The translations under genes and the position numbers were made by a program. The notes beneath the pieces are model-generated. The model was not told the origin of the DNA. It made no database searches and saw only the letters and a program-made list of their open reading frames with translations. A stretch of DNA of 64,000 nt from Streptomyces sp. 1222.5. GTDB lineage: Bacteria; Actinomycetota; Actinomycetes; Streptomycetales; Streptomycetaceae. Within the stretch, counting starts at the first letter, position 1; the number at the start of each line of letters is the position of its first letter. Below are positions 27,138-34,937 of this stretch, in pieces. The stretch is taken from positions 6,260,001 through 6,324,000 of the forward strand of contig NZ_FNSZ01000001.1 of assembly GCF_900105245.1 (NCBI RefSeq), read 5' to 3'.

Positions 27138-27198
27138 GGAGAAGGGCCCGGACACGGAGAAGGGCCCGGCCTCCGAACGGAGACCGGGCCCTTCTCCG
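27138..27198 (-). terminator. ileS terminator with a duplicated arm
   Basis: CGGAGAAGGGCCCGG (27155-27169) pairs with CCGGGCCCTTCTCCG (27184-27198) around a small inner stem CTCC/GGAG. A second direct copy of GGAGAAGGGCCCGG lies at 27138-27151, so two alternative hairpins are possible. It lies just beyond the ileS stop on the minus strand and has no U-tract. Confidence 0.75.
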
Positions 27199-27209
27199 GA
27201 GTCGGGCGC

Positions 27210-30200
27210 CTACGCCTTGCGCAGTCGGAAGACCAGGCTCAGCCCCTCGTCCGTGAAGGCGGATCCGTACGTGTCGTCGGCGTCGCCCTGCGCGAAGTCG
27301 GCGGCCAGCACCTCATCGGCGATCAACTCGCTGTGCTCGGACAGCGCGGCGATCACCGCGGGGTCGGTCGAGGTCCAGCGCAGCGCGATCCGGTCGGCCA
27401 CGTCGAGGCCGCTGTTCTTGCGGGCCTCCTGGATCAGCCGGATCGCGTCACGGGCCAGACCGGCCTGCCGCAGCTCTTCGGTGATCTCCAGGTCCAGGGC
27501 GACCGTCGCGCCGGAGTCGGAGGCCACCGACCAGCCCTCGCGCGGGGTCTCGGTGATGATCACCTCGTCCGGGGCGAGAGCGACCGTCTCGCCGTCGACC
27601 TCCACGGACGCCGTGCCCTCGCGCAGCGCGAGGGACAGCGCGGCCGCGTCGGCGCCGGCGATCGCCTTGGCCACGTCCTGCACCCGCTTGCCGAACCGCT
27701 TGCCGAGCGCCCGGAAGTTGGCCTTGGCGGTGGTGTCCACCAGGGAACCGCCGACCTCGGACAGCGACGCCAGGGCGGAGACGTTCAGCTCCTCGGTGAT
27801 CTGCGTGTGCAGCTCGCGGTCCAGGGAGTCGAAACCGCTCGCCGCGATCAGCGCGCGGGACAGCGGCTGGCGGGTCTTGACGCCCGACTCCGCGCGCGTG
27901 GCGCGGCCCAGCTCCACCAGCCGGCGCACCAGAACCATCTGCCGGGACAGCTCCGGGTCGATGGCGGAGAGGTCCGCCTCCGGCCAGGGGGCCAGGTGCA
28001 CGGACTCCGGCGAGCCCGGGGTGACCGGGACGATCAGGTCCTGCCACACCCGCTCGGTGATGAACGGGGTGATCGGCGCCATCAGCTTGGTGACCGTCTC
28101 CAGCACCTCGTGCAGAGTGCGCAGCGCGGCCTTGTCGCCCTGCCAGAAGCGGCGGCGCGAACGGCGGACGTACCAGTTGGACAGGTCGTCCACGAACGCC
28201 GAGAGCAGCTTGCCGGCGCGCTGGGTGTCGTACGCCTCCAGCGCCTGGGTCACCTGGTCGGTGAGCGCGTGCAGCTCGGACAGCAGCCAGCGGTCGATCA
28301 GCGGGCGCTCGGCCGGGGCCGGATCCGCGGCGCTGGGCGCCCAGTTCGACGTACGGGCGTACAGGGCCTGGAAGGCGACCGTGTTCCAGTACGTGAGGAG
28401 CGTCTTGCGGACGACCTCCTGGATGGTGCCGTGGCCGACCCGGCGGGCCGCCCACGGGGAGCCGCCGGCCGCCATGAACCAGCGGACCGCGTCCGCGCCG
28501 TGCTGGTCCATGAGCGGGATCGGCTGCAGGATGTTGCCCAGGTGCTTGGACATCTTGCGGCCGTCCTCGGCGAGGATGTGGCCGAGGCAGACGACGTTCT
28601 CGTACGACGACTTGTCGAAGACCAGGGTGCCGACGGCCATCAGCGTGTAGAACCAGCCGCGGGTCTGGTCGATCGCCTCGGAGATGAACTGGGCCGGGTA
28701 ACGGCTCTCGAACAGCTCCTTGTTCTTGTACGGGTAGCCCCACTGCGCGAACGGCATAGAACCCGAGTCGTACCAGGCGTCGATGACCTCCGGCACGCGC
28801 GTGGCGGGCTTCGCGCACTGCGGGCACGCGAAGGTGACGTCATCGATGAACGGGCGGTGCGGGTCGAGGGCCGACTGGTCCGTGCCGGTCAGCTCGGTCA
28901 GCTCCGCGCGGGAGCCGACGCAGGTGAGGTGGTCGTCCTCGCAGCGCCAGATCGGCAGCGGGGTGCCCCAGTAGCGGTTGCGGGACAGCGCCCAGTCGAT
29001 GTTGTTGTTCAGCCAGTCGCCGAAGCGGCCGTGCTTGACCGTGTCCGGGAACCAGTTGGTGCCCTCGTTCTCCTGGATGAGGCGGTCCTTGATCGCCGTC
29101 GTGCGGATGTACCAGGAGGGCTGCGCGTAGTAGAGCAGCGCGGTGTGGCAGCGCCAGCAGTGCGGGTAGCTGTGTTCGTACGGCAGGTGCTTGAAGAGGA
29201 GGCCGCGCTGCTGAAGGTCCTCGGTGAGCCGTTCGTCCGCCTTCTTGAAGAAGACGCCGCCGACCAGCGGGACGTCCTCCTCGAAGGTGCCGTCCGGGCG
29301 GACCGGGTTGACCACGGGCAGGCCGTAGGCGCGGCAGACCTTGAGGTCGTCCTCACCGAAGGCCGGGGACTGGTGGACCAGGCCCGTACCGTCCTCGGTC
29401 GTCACGTACTCGGCGTTCACCACGTAGTGCGCCGGCTCCGGGAACTCCACGAGCTCGAACGGGCGCCGGTAGGTCCAGCGCTCCATCTCGGCGCCGGTGA
29501 AGGACTGGCCGGTCGGCTCCCAGCCCTCGCCGAGCGCCTTGGCGACCAGCGGCTCGGCGACGACGATCTTCTCCTGGCCGTCGGTCGCGACGACGTAGGT
29601 GACCTCGGGGTGCGCGGCGACCGCCGTGTTGGACACCAGGGTCCAGGGGGTCGTCGTCCACACCAGCAGCGAGGCCTCGCCGGCGAGCGGGCCGGAGGTG
29701 AGCGGGAAGCGGACGTACACGGACGGGTCGACGACCGTCTCGTAGCCCTGGGCCAGCTCGTGGTCGGACAGGCCGGTGCCGCAGCGGGGGCACCAGGGGG
29801 CGACGCGGTGGTCCTGGACCAGCAGCCCCTTGCCGAAGATCTCCTTCAGCGACCACCACACCGACTCCACGTACTCGGGGTCCATGGTGCGGTAGGCGTC
29901 GTCCAGGTCGACCCAGTAGCCCATGCGGGTCGTCAGCTCGGCGAAGGCGTCGGTGTGCCGGGTCACGGACTCACGGCACTTGGCGTTGAACTCGGCGATG
30001 CCGTACGCCTCGATGTCCTGCTTGCCGGAGAAGCCCAGCTCCTTCTCGACGGCCAGCTCGACGGGCAGGCCGTGGCAGTCCCAGCCGGCCTTGCGGGCCA
30101 CGTGGTAGCCGCGCATGGTGCGGAAGCGGGGGAAGACGTCCTTGAAGACGCGCGCCTCGATGTGGTGGGCGCCCGGCATGCCGTTGGCGGTGGGCGGCCC

Positions 30201-30347
30201 CTCGTAGAACACCCATTCCGGGCGGCCCTCGGACTGCTCCAGGCTCTTGCTGAAGATCTTCTGGTCGCGCCAGAAGTCGAGCACCGCGTGCTCAAGCGCG
30301 GGCAGGTCGACCTGGGCGGGCACCTGGCGGTACGTCGGCGCTGTCAT
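27210..30347 (-). CDS. ileS: isoleucyl-tRNA synthetase with a swapped HIGH motif
   Basis: This 1045-aa class I synthetase charges tRNA-Ile. The Rossmann fold opens with YEGPPTANGMPGAHHIEARVF. The HIGH position reads G59-A60-H61-H62 (30162-30173), so the first and third residues are exchanged relative to HxGH. KMSKS reads KMSKH (DGRKMSKHLGNI). The CP1 editing domain (about 190-400), zinc-type CWRCH and CPQCAKP segments, and the anticodon-binding domain are present. The length fits the long IleRS2 class. The ATG at 30347 has GGAGGA upstream, which the T-box leader can sequester. Confidence 0.95.
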   Translation of the reverse strand: MTAPTYRQVPAQVDLPALEHAVLDFWRDQKIFSKSLEQSEGRPEWVFYEGPPTANGMPGAHHIEARVFKDVFPRFRTMRGYHVARKAGWDCHGLPVELAVEKELGFSGKQDIEAYGIAEFNAKCRESVTRHTDAFAELTTRMGYWVDLDDAYRTMDPEYVESVWWSLKEIFGKGLLVQDHRVAPWCPRCGTGLSDHELAQGYETVVDPSVYVRFPLTSGPLAGEASLLVWTTTPWTLVSNTAVAAHPEVTYVVATDGQEKIVVAEPLVAKALGEGWEPTGQSFTGAEMERWTYRRPFELVEFPEPAHYVVNAEYVTTEDGTGLVHQSPAFGEDDLKVCRAYGLPVVNPVRPDGTFEEDVPLVGGVFFKKADERLTEDLQQRGLLFKHLPYEHSYPHCWRCHTALLYYAQPSWYIRTTAIKDRLIQENEGTNWFPDTVKHGRFGDWLNNNIDWALSRNRYWGTPLPIWRCEDDHLTCVGSRAELTELTGTDQSALDPHRPFIDDVTFACPQCAKPATRVPEVIDAWYDSGSMPFAQWGYPYKNKELFESRYPAQFISEAIDQTRGWFYTLMAVGTLVFDKSSYENVVCLGHILAEDGRKMSKHLGNILQPIPLMDQHGADAVRWFMAAGGSPWAARRVGHGTIQEVVRKTLLTYWNTVAFQALYARTSNWAPSAADPAPAERPLIDRWLLSELHALTDQVTQALEAYDTQRAGKLLSAFVDDLSNWYVRRSRRRFWQGDKAALRTLHEVLETVTKLMAPITPFITERVWQDLIVPVTPGSPESVHLAPWPEADLSAIDPELSRQMVLVRRLVELGRATRAESGVKTRQPLSRALIAASGFDSLDRELHTQITEELNVSALASLSEVGGSLVDTTAKANFRALGKRFGKRVQDVAKAIAGADAAALSLALREGTASVEVDGETVALAPDEVIITETPREGWSVASDSGATVALDLEITEELRQAGLARDAIRLIQEARKNSGLDVADRIALRWTSTDPAVIAALSEHSELIADEVLAADFAQGDADDTYGSAFTDEGLSLVFRLRKA

Positions 30348-30660
30348 CTGCGAGCATCCTCCAACGGACTTGCTGCCTTCCGTCGGAGGGACGAGAGCCT
30401 TCGTTCCTGTCTACGCCGTGTGCGGCGCGCTCCCGCGGTACCACCCTCCTTGGCCCTCCGCCGCGCCGTACACGCCGGTGAGCCCCCTCATTGGGGTCGC
30501 GAAGCCGGTTCTACTCGCCTCGGCCCGTGGGCTGCGGCTTTCCTCCGGCGGCTCCGGGGTGATCTTCACGTCGCGCTGACCCCCGGGCTCACACCGTCCC
30601 CGGGTCGCTCTCGGCCGCCTACGCCGCTACTCGTCCCCATCCACGCTTTTCGCTCCGCCC
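30348..30660 (-). promoter_or_regulatory. T-box riboswitch of ileS (translational type)
   Basis: On the minus strand the leader carries the T-box core AGGGTGGTACCGCG (30447-30434) and a specifier AUC codon for Ile (30563-30561, within GAAGATCACC). The final hairpin pairs CCTCCGACGG (30389-30380) with CCGTTGGAGG (30367-30358), and so buries the Shine-Dalgarno. There is no terminator U-tract. This matches the actinobacterial ileS T-boxes, which control translation: uncharged tRNA-Ile favours the anti-sequestrator and frees the ribosome site. A -10-like TACACT (30666-30661) places the start near 30654. Confidence 0.93.
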
Positions 30661-30666
30661 AGTGTA

Positions 30667-30941
30667 CGGCGCCGCGCGGACCGTGGCCGACCGGATTTCC
30701 GGGTGGTGGGAGCACCGGCCGGGGTGACCCGAATGGCGAGGGGGTGGCCGGGCTCCTGCCGTGCGGGTACGGCTCGGCGGATTACCCGGCGGGGAGCTGG
30801 GCACAACGGATGCAGGCCCGCTGCGCGGGGGGTGCGGGCGGGCGAATCGGGCGGTGTGCCCCGTTGCCGCGGGACTCAAGTCGATTTATCGTCCCAGCAC
30901 GATTCGCGTGCGAGATCACAATATGTGAAGGGGCCGCGGCC
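30667..30941. other. divergent promoter region, ileS and DksA-like gene
   Basis: This 275-bp G/C-rich gap separates the two divergent transcripts. It has an A/T-richer patch (30883-30925) before the DksA-like gene, where its promoter probably lies. I see no clear -35/-10 pair and no gene. Confidence 0.35.
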
Positions 30942-32687
30942 ATGGTGGCGAAAAAGACCGCCGTAGAGCAGCCGGCGACCAGCCGGCCCAGGGGCGCGGC
31001 CGCCTCCGGCGCCGAGAAGAAGGGCACGCGCGCGGGGGCGCCGAGCACGGCGGCGAAGGAGACGGCCGCGACCGCGAAGAAGAGGGCCGTGCGGGGGTCG
31101 GCCGAGGCGACGGTCACTGCACACGCGGACGACCGGAAGACCGCGGGGAAGAAGCAGGCCGGAAAGGCCGCGGCGAGGACGAGGCCCTTCGACGAGAGGA
31201 CGGGCGTCGCCGAGAGCACGGCTGCGGAAGGCACCCCCGCGCGTACGGCGGCCTCGCGGACGGCCGCGAAGAAGCCACGGGCCAGGACGACACCGGACGA
31301 GAGGGCGGCCGCTGAGAAGCGGCCGGGCGACGCGGTGCCCGCCAGGAAGCCGCGGGCCGAGAAGGCCAGGGCCCACGAGCCGCCGACCGGAAGGGCGCCC
31401 GCCGAGAAGGCGACGGCCCACGAGCCGCCGACCGGAAAGGCGTCCGCCGAGAAGGCGACGGCCCATGAGCAGCCGGGCGACCGGTCACGGGCCGGCAAGG
31501 CCCCGGCGGGGAAGGCTCCGGGTCACGAGCCGTCCGCCGAGAAGGGGGCGGGCAAGGAGGCGGTCGGCGGGAAGTCGTCGGCCGGGAAGGCTTCGGCTCA
31601 CAAGCCTTCGGCCGGGAAGTCGCAGGCCGACAGCGCGACGGCCCACGAGCCGGTGGCTGAGACGCAGCAGGCTGCGGGCGGGAAGGCGCGCGCCGGGAAG
31701 CGGCCGGGCGGAAGGACGACAGCCACGAAGCAACGGGCCGACAAGCCGCGGACCCACGAGCCCGCGGCCGAAGAGACGCCCGCCGTGACGGCATCGGCTC
31801 ACAAGCCGCCGGCCGAAGAGACGCCCGCCGTGACGGCATCCGCCCGCAAGACGCCGTCCGAGGAGCCGCGGGCCGTGGAGGCACCGGCCCGCAGGACGCC
31901 GGCCGAGAAGTCACGGGCTGGGAAGGCGGCCGGGAAGACGACGGCTCACCGGGCGGCGGCCGGGAAAGCGCAGGGCGGCGAAGCACAGGCGAAGACGCCG
32001 GCCAGGAAGGGGACGGGCAGGAAGGCTGTCGCCGGGAAGGTCGTGGCGGACAGGCCGGCGGAGGGAGGGCCGGCCGACGAGAGGCCGGCGGCGAGGAAGG
32101 TCGCCGCCGGGAAGGCGGACGGTGCGGACGTCTCCACGAGGGCGGCCGCGAAGAGCACGGCCAAGGAAGCGGGCGCGGCGCGGGCCGCAAGGCAGACGGG
32201 AGCCACGACAGTGGTTGCGAAGAAGACTCCTGGCACGGCCACGACGGCGCAGTCCGCCGTTCCCAAGGCGCGGGTCGCCGCGGCGGATCCCGGCGAGCTG
32301 GCGGTGCGCCCCGGCGAGGACCCCTGGACCCCGCAAGAGGTCGACGAGGCCCGCGCCGAGCTGCTGTCGGAGGTGGAGCGGCTGCGGACCGAGATCAGCA
32401 CCTCCGAGGCGTCCCTCGTGGGCCTGATGCGCGACTCCGGGGACGGCGCGGGCGACGACCAGGCCGACACCGGCACCAAGAACATCACGCGCGAGCACGA
32501 GATGGCGCTGGCCGCCAACGCGCGCGAGATGCTGACCCAGAACGAGCACGCCCTGGAACGCCTGGACTCGGGCACCTACGGCCTGTGCGAGAACTGCGGG
32601 AACCCCATCGGAAAGGCCCGCATGCAGGCCTTCCCGCGAGCCACCCTGTGCGTGGAGTGCAAGCAGAAGCAGGAACGCCGCTCCTGA
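30942..32687 (+). CDS. DksA/TraR-type zinc-finger protein with a long Lys/Ala/Pro-rich repeat region
   Basis: This 581-aa protein has an N-terminal region of about 450 residues, rich in Ala, Lys, Pro, Glu and Arg and resembling histone H1 tails. The C-terminal segment of about 130 residues has a coiled-coil start (EEVDEARAELLSEVERLRTEI) and the DksA/TraR C4 zinc finger, C-x2-C in YGLCENCGNPIG and C-x2-C in TLCVECKQK. DksA-type proteins bind the RNA polymerase secondary channel; the basic tail suggests nucleic-acid binding. It starts at ATG 30942 with GAAGGGG about 9 nt upstream. The open frame runs back to 27120 only because it shadows ileS. Confidence 0.85.
   Translation: MVAKKTAVEQPATSRPRGAAASGAEKKGTRAGAPSTAAKETAATAKKRAVRGSAEATVTAHADDRKTAGKKQAGKAAARTRPFDERTGVAESTAAEGTPARTAASRTAAKKPRARTTPDERAAAEKRPGDAVPARKPRAEKARAHEPPTGRAPAEKATAHEPPTGKASAEKATAHEQPGDRSRAGKAPAGKAPGHEPSAEKGAGKEAVGGKSSAGKASAHKPSAGKSQADSATAHEPVAETQQAAGGKARAGKRPGGRTTATKQRADKPRTHEPAAEETPAVTASAHKPPAEETPAVTASARKTPSEEPRAVEAPARRTPAEKSRAGKAAGKTTAHRAAAGKAQGGEAQAKTPARKGTGRKAVAGKVVADRPAEGGPADERPAARKVAAGKADGADVSTRAAAKSTAKEAGAARAARQTGATTVVAKKTPGTATTAQSAVPKARVAAADPGELAVRPGEDPWTPQEVDEARAELLSEVERLRTEISTSEASLVGLMRDSGDGAGDDQADTGTKNITREHEMALAANAREMLTQNEHALERLDSGTYGLCENCGNPIGKARMQAFPRATLCVECKQKQERRS
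31371..31505 (+). repeat. 45-bp tandem repeats in the DksA-like gene
   Basis: Units starting at 31371, 31416 and 31461 encode AHEPPTGRAPAEKAT, AHEPPTGKASAEKAT and a diverged AHEQPGDRSRAGKAP. A second 45-bp pair (31767-31811 and 31812-31856) encodes AEETPAVTASAHKPP and AEETPAVTASARKTP. The shared 15-residue period suggests growth by unequal exchange. Confidence 0.85.
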
Positions 32688-32754
32688 GCACGAGGGCCCC
32701 TCGGCACGTGCCGTACTCTCGTCCTCAGTCAGGCACCTAGGTTGAGGGACTCAC

Positions 32755-33363
32755 GTGGCAGAGGCGGAGCGCATCATCGGTACGCCGGACACCCCGGAAG
32801 ACAGCGGCGAGCGGACGGCGGCGGCCGGCGCGACCGGCGTGGGCGAGCGGCAGACCCAGGCGGAGCGGCGCACGGGCCGCGGGCGCCGTATCGCCGTGCT
32901 GTTCGCGGTGGCCGCGTTCGCCTACGCCGTCGACCTGATCAGCAAGCTGCTCGTGGTGTCAAGGCTGGAGGGCCGCGCGCCGATCCGGCTCGTCGGGGAC
33001 CTGCTCGAACTGCACGCCATCCGCAACCCGGGCGCCGCCTTCGGCTTCGGCGCGGCCTTCACGATCATCTTCACGCTGATCGCCGCCGCCGTGATCGTGG
33101 TCATCATCCGCCTGGCCCGCAAGCTGTACAGCTTCCCCTGGGCGGTCGCCCTCGGCCTGCTGCTCGGCGGCGCGCTCGGCAACCTCACCGACCGGATCTT
33201 CCGGGCCCCGGGGATCTTCGAGGGCGAGGTGGTGGACTTCATCGCGCCCAAGGGCTTCGCGGTGTTCAACCTCGCCGACTCGGCGATCGTCTGCGGTGGC
33301 ATCCTGATCGTGCTGCTGTCCTTCCGCGGCCTGGACCCGGACGGCACGGTCCACAAGGACTGA
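32755..33363 (+). CDS. lspA: lipoprotein signal peptidase LspA
   Basis: This 202-aa aspartyl protease cleaves signal peptides of diacylglyceryl-modified prolipoproteins. A soluble N-terminal extension of about 45 residues precedes four TM helices. The catalytic Asp residues lie in GNLTDRIFR and FNLADSAIVCGG; NPGAAFGFG is the third conserved block. It starts at GTG 32755 with GAGGGA upstream and a -10-like TAGGTT at 32738-32743. Confidence 0.95.
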   Translation: MAEAERIIGTPDTPEDSGERTAAAGATGVGERQTQAERRTGRGRRIAVLFAVAAFAYAVDLISKLLVVSRLEGRAPIRLVGDLLELHAIRNPGAAFGFGAAFTIIFTLIAAAVIVVIIRLARKLYSFPWAVALGLLLGGALGNLTDRIFRAPGIFEGEVVDFIAPKGFAVFNLADSAIVCGGILIVLLSFRGLDPDGTVHKD

Positions 33364-33455
33364 GCCGGCGCACGAGGACCGCGTCGACGGGTCCCGCGGC
33401 GGAGTTGTCCACAGGCCCGTGCGGGAGCGTCCGGCCGGTCCGGCATACTCGACGG

Positions 33456-34400
33456 GTGAGCACAGTTCCCGAGGTCCGTACCCTGCCCGTGCCCGACGGC
33501 CTGGAGGGCGAGCGCGTCGACGCCGCCATCTCCCGCATGTTCGGCTTCTCCCGCACGAAGGCGGCGGAGCTGGCCGCGGCCGGCAAGGTCCAGGTCGACG
33601 GCACGGTGGTCGGCAAGTCCGAGCGGGTGCACGGCGGGGCCTGGCTCGAGGTCGAGATGCCGCAGGCGCCCGCGCCGGTCCAGGTGGTGGCCGAGCCGGT
33701 CGAGGGCATGGAGATCGTGCACGACGACGACGACGTGGTCGTGATCGTCAAGCCCGTGGGCGTGGCCGCACACCCGAGCCCCGGCTGGAGCGGACCGACC
33801 GTCATCGGCGGCCTCGCGGCCGCCGGGTACCGGATCTCCACCTCCGGCGCCGCCGAGCGCCAGGGCATCGTGCACCGTCTCGACGTCGGCACCTCCGGAC
33901 TGATGGTGGTCGCCAAGTCGGAGCGTGCCTACACGTCGCTCAAGCGCCAGTTCAAGGAGCGCACGGTCGACAAGCGGTACCACACCCTGGTCCAGGGCCA
34001 CCCGGACCCGACGAGCGGCACGATCGACGCCCCGATCGGCCGCCACCCGAACCACGACTACAAGTGGGCGGTCACCGCCGAGGGCAAGCCCTCCGTGACC
34101 CACTACGACCTCATCGAGGCTTTCCGCGCCGCCTCCCTGCTCGACGTGAAGCTGGAGACCGGCCGCACCCACCAGATCCGGGTCCACATGTCCGCCCACC
34201 GCCACCCCTGCGTCGGCGACCTCACCTACGGCGCCGACCCGACCCTCGCCAAGCGGCTGGGGCTGACCCGCCAGTGGCTGCACGCCGTCCGGCTGGGCTT
34301 CGAGCACCCCGGGGACGGCCAGTGGGCGGAGTTCGAGAGCGCCTACCCCGAGGACCTGGAGAAGGCCCTCGAGCAGGTCCGCGAGGAGACGTGGGCATGA
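33456..34400 (+). CDS. RluD-family 23S rRNA pseudouridine synthase
   Basis: This 314-aa protein has an N-terminal S4 domain (GERVDAAISRMFGFSRTKAAELAAAGKV) and an RsuA/RluD catalytic domain with the catalytic Asp in GIVHRLDVGTSGLMVVAK. Further motifs are VDKRYHTLVQG, GRTHQIRVHM and HPCVGDLTYG. Probable targets are the 23S helix 69 uridines, as for RluD; this is a family inference. GTG 33456 has no Shine-Dalgarno, but a -10-like CATACT (33444-33449) lies 6 nt upstream, so the mRNA may be leaderless. Confidence 0.92.
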   Translation: MSTVPEVRTLPVPDGLEGERVDAAISRMFGFSRTKAAELAAAGKVQVDGTVVGKSERVHGGAWLEVEMPQAPAPVQVVAEPVEGMEIVHDDDDVVVIVKPVGVAAHPSPGWSGPTVIGGLAAAGYRISTSGAAERQGIVHRLDVGTSGLMVVAKSERAYTSLKRQFKERTVDKRYHTLVQGHPDPTSGTIDAPIGRHPNHDYKWAVTAEGKPSVTHYDLIEAFRAASLLDVKLETGRTHQIRVHMSAHRHPCVGDLTYGADPTLAKRLGLTRQWLHAVRLGFEHPGDGQWAEFESAYPEDLEKALEQVREETWA

Positions 34401-34864
34401 GCGGCCCGTACACCCTGCGGGTCGCCGAGGACCCGGCCGACCGCGAGGCCTGCTTCGCGGTCCGCAAGGAGGTCTTCGTCGTCGAGCAGGGCGTCGACGA
34501 GGACATCGAGTACGACGCGTACGACGCCGTGGCCGTGCACGTCCTGGCGGTCCGCGCCGACGGCGTGCCGCTCGGCACCGGGCGGCTGCTGCACGGGGAG
34601 GCGGCGGCCGCGAAGACCGGCGGCGACCCGGCGGTGGGCTCCCTCGGGCGGCTGGCCGTCACCCAGGACGCGCGCGGGCTCGGGGTCGGCGCCGCCCTGG
34701 TGCGGGCCGTCGAGGACGCGGCCCGCGCGCGCGGCCTCGCCGCGGTGGACCTGCACGCCCAGACCCACGCCCTGGGCTTCTACGAGCGCCTCGGCTACGA
34801 GGCGTACGGCCCGGAGTTCCCCGACGCGGGCATACCGCACCGGGCGATGCGCCGCGCTCTGTAG
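34397..34864 (+). CDS. GNAT-family N-acetyltransferase
   Basis: This 155-aa protein starts at an ATG overlapping the RluD-gene stop (ATGA). It has the acetyl-CoA loop VTQDARGLGVGAALVRAVEDAARARG and the C-terminal HAQTHALGFYERLGYEAYGPEF of the ElaA/YjcF-like group. The N-terminal FAVRKEVFVVEQGVDEDIEYD is typical of that group. The substrate is unknown. Coupling to the pseudouridine synthase is conserved in Streptomyces as far as I recall. Confidence 0.9.
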   Translation: MSGPYTLRVAEDPADREACFAVRKEVFVVEQGVDEDIEYDAYDAVAVHVLAVRADGVPLGTGRLLHGEAAAAKTGGDPAVGSLGRLAVTQDARGLGVGAALVRAVEDAARARGLAAVDLHAQTHALGFYERLGYEAYGPEFPDAGIPHRAMRRAL

Positions 34865-34937
34865 AGCCACGCTTTCCCGCCTGGCGGATGGCAGGCTTGA
34901 GGTCTGCGTGTGATCGTCGACCCCCGGAGCGCCGGCC

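Noticed and set aside
27120..30941. Very long plus-strand open frame running into the DksA-like gene
   Set aside because: It is the complement of ileS with high GC3; only 30942 onward has coding features and a ribosome site.
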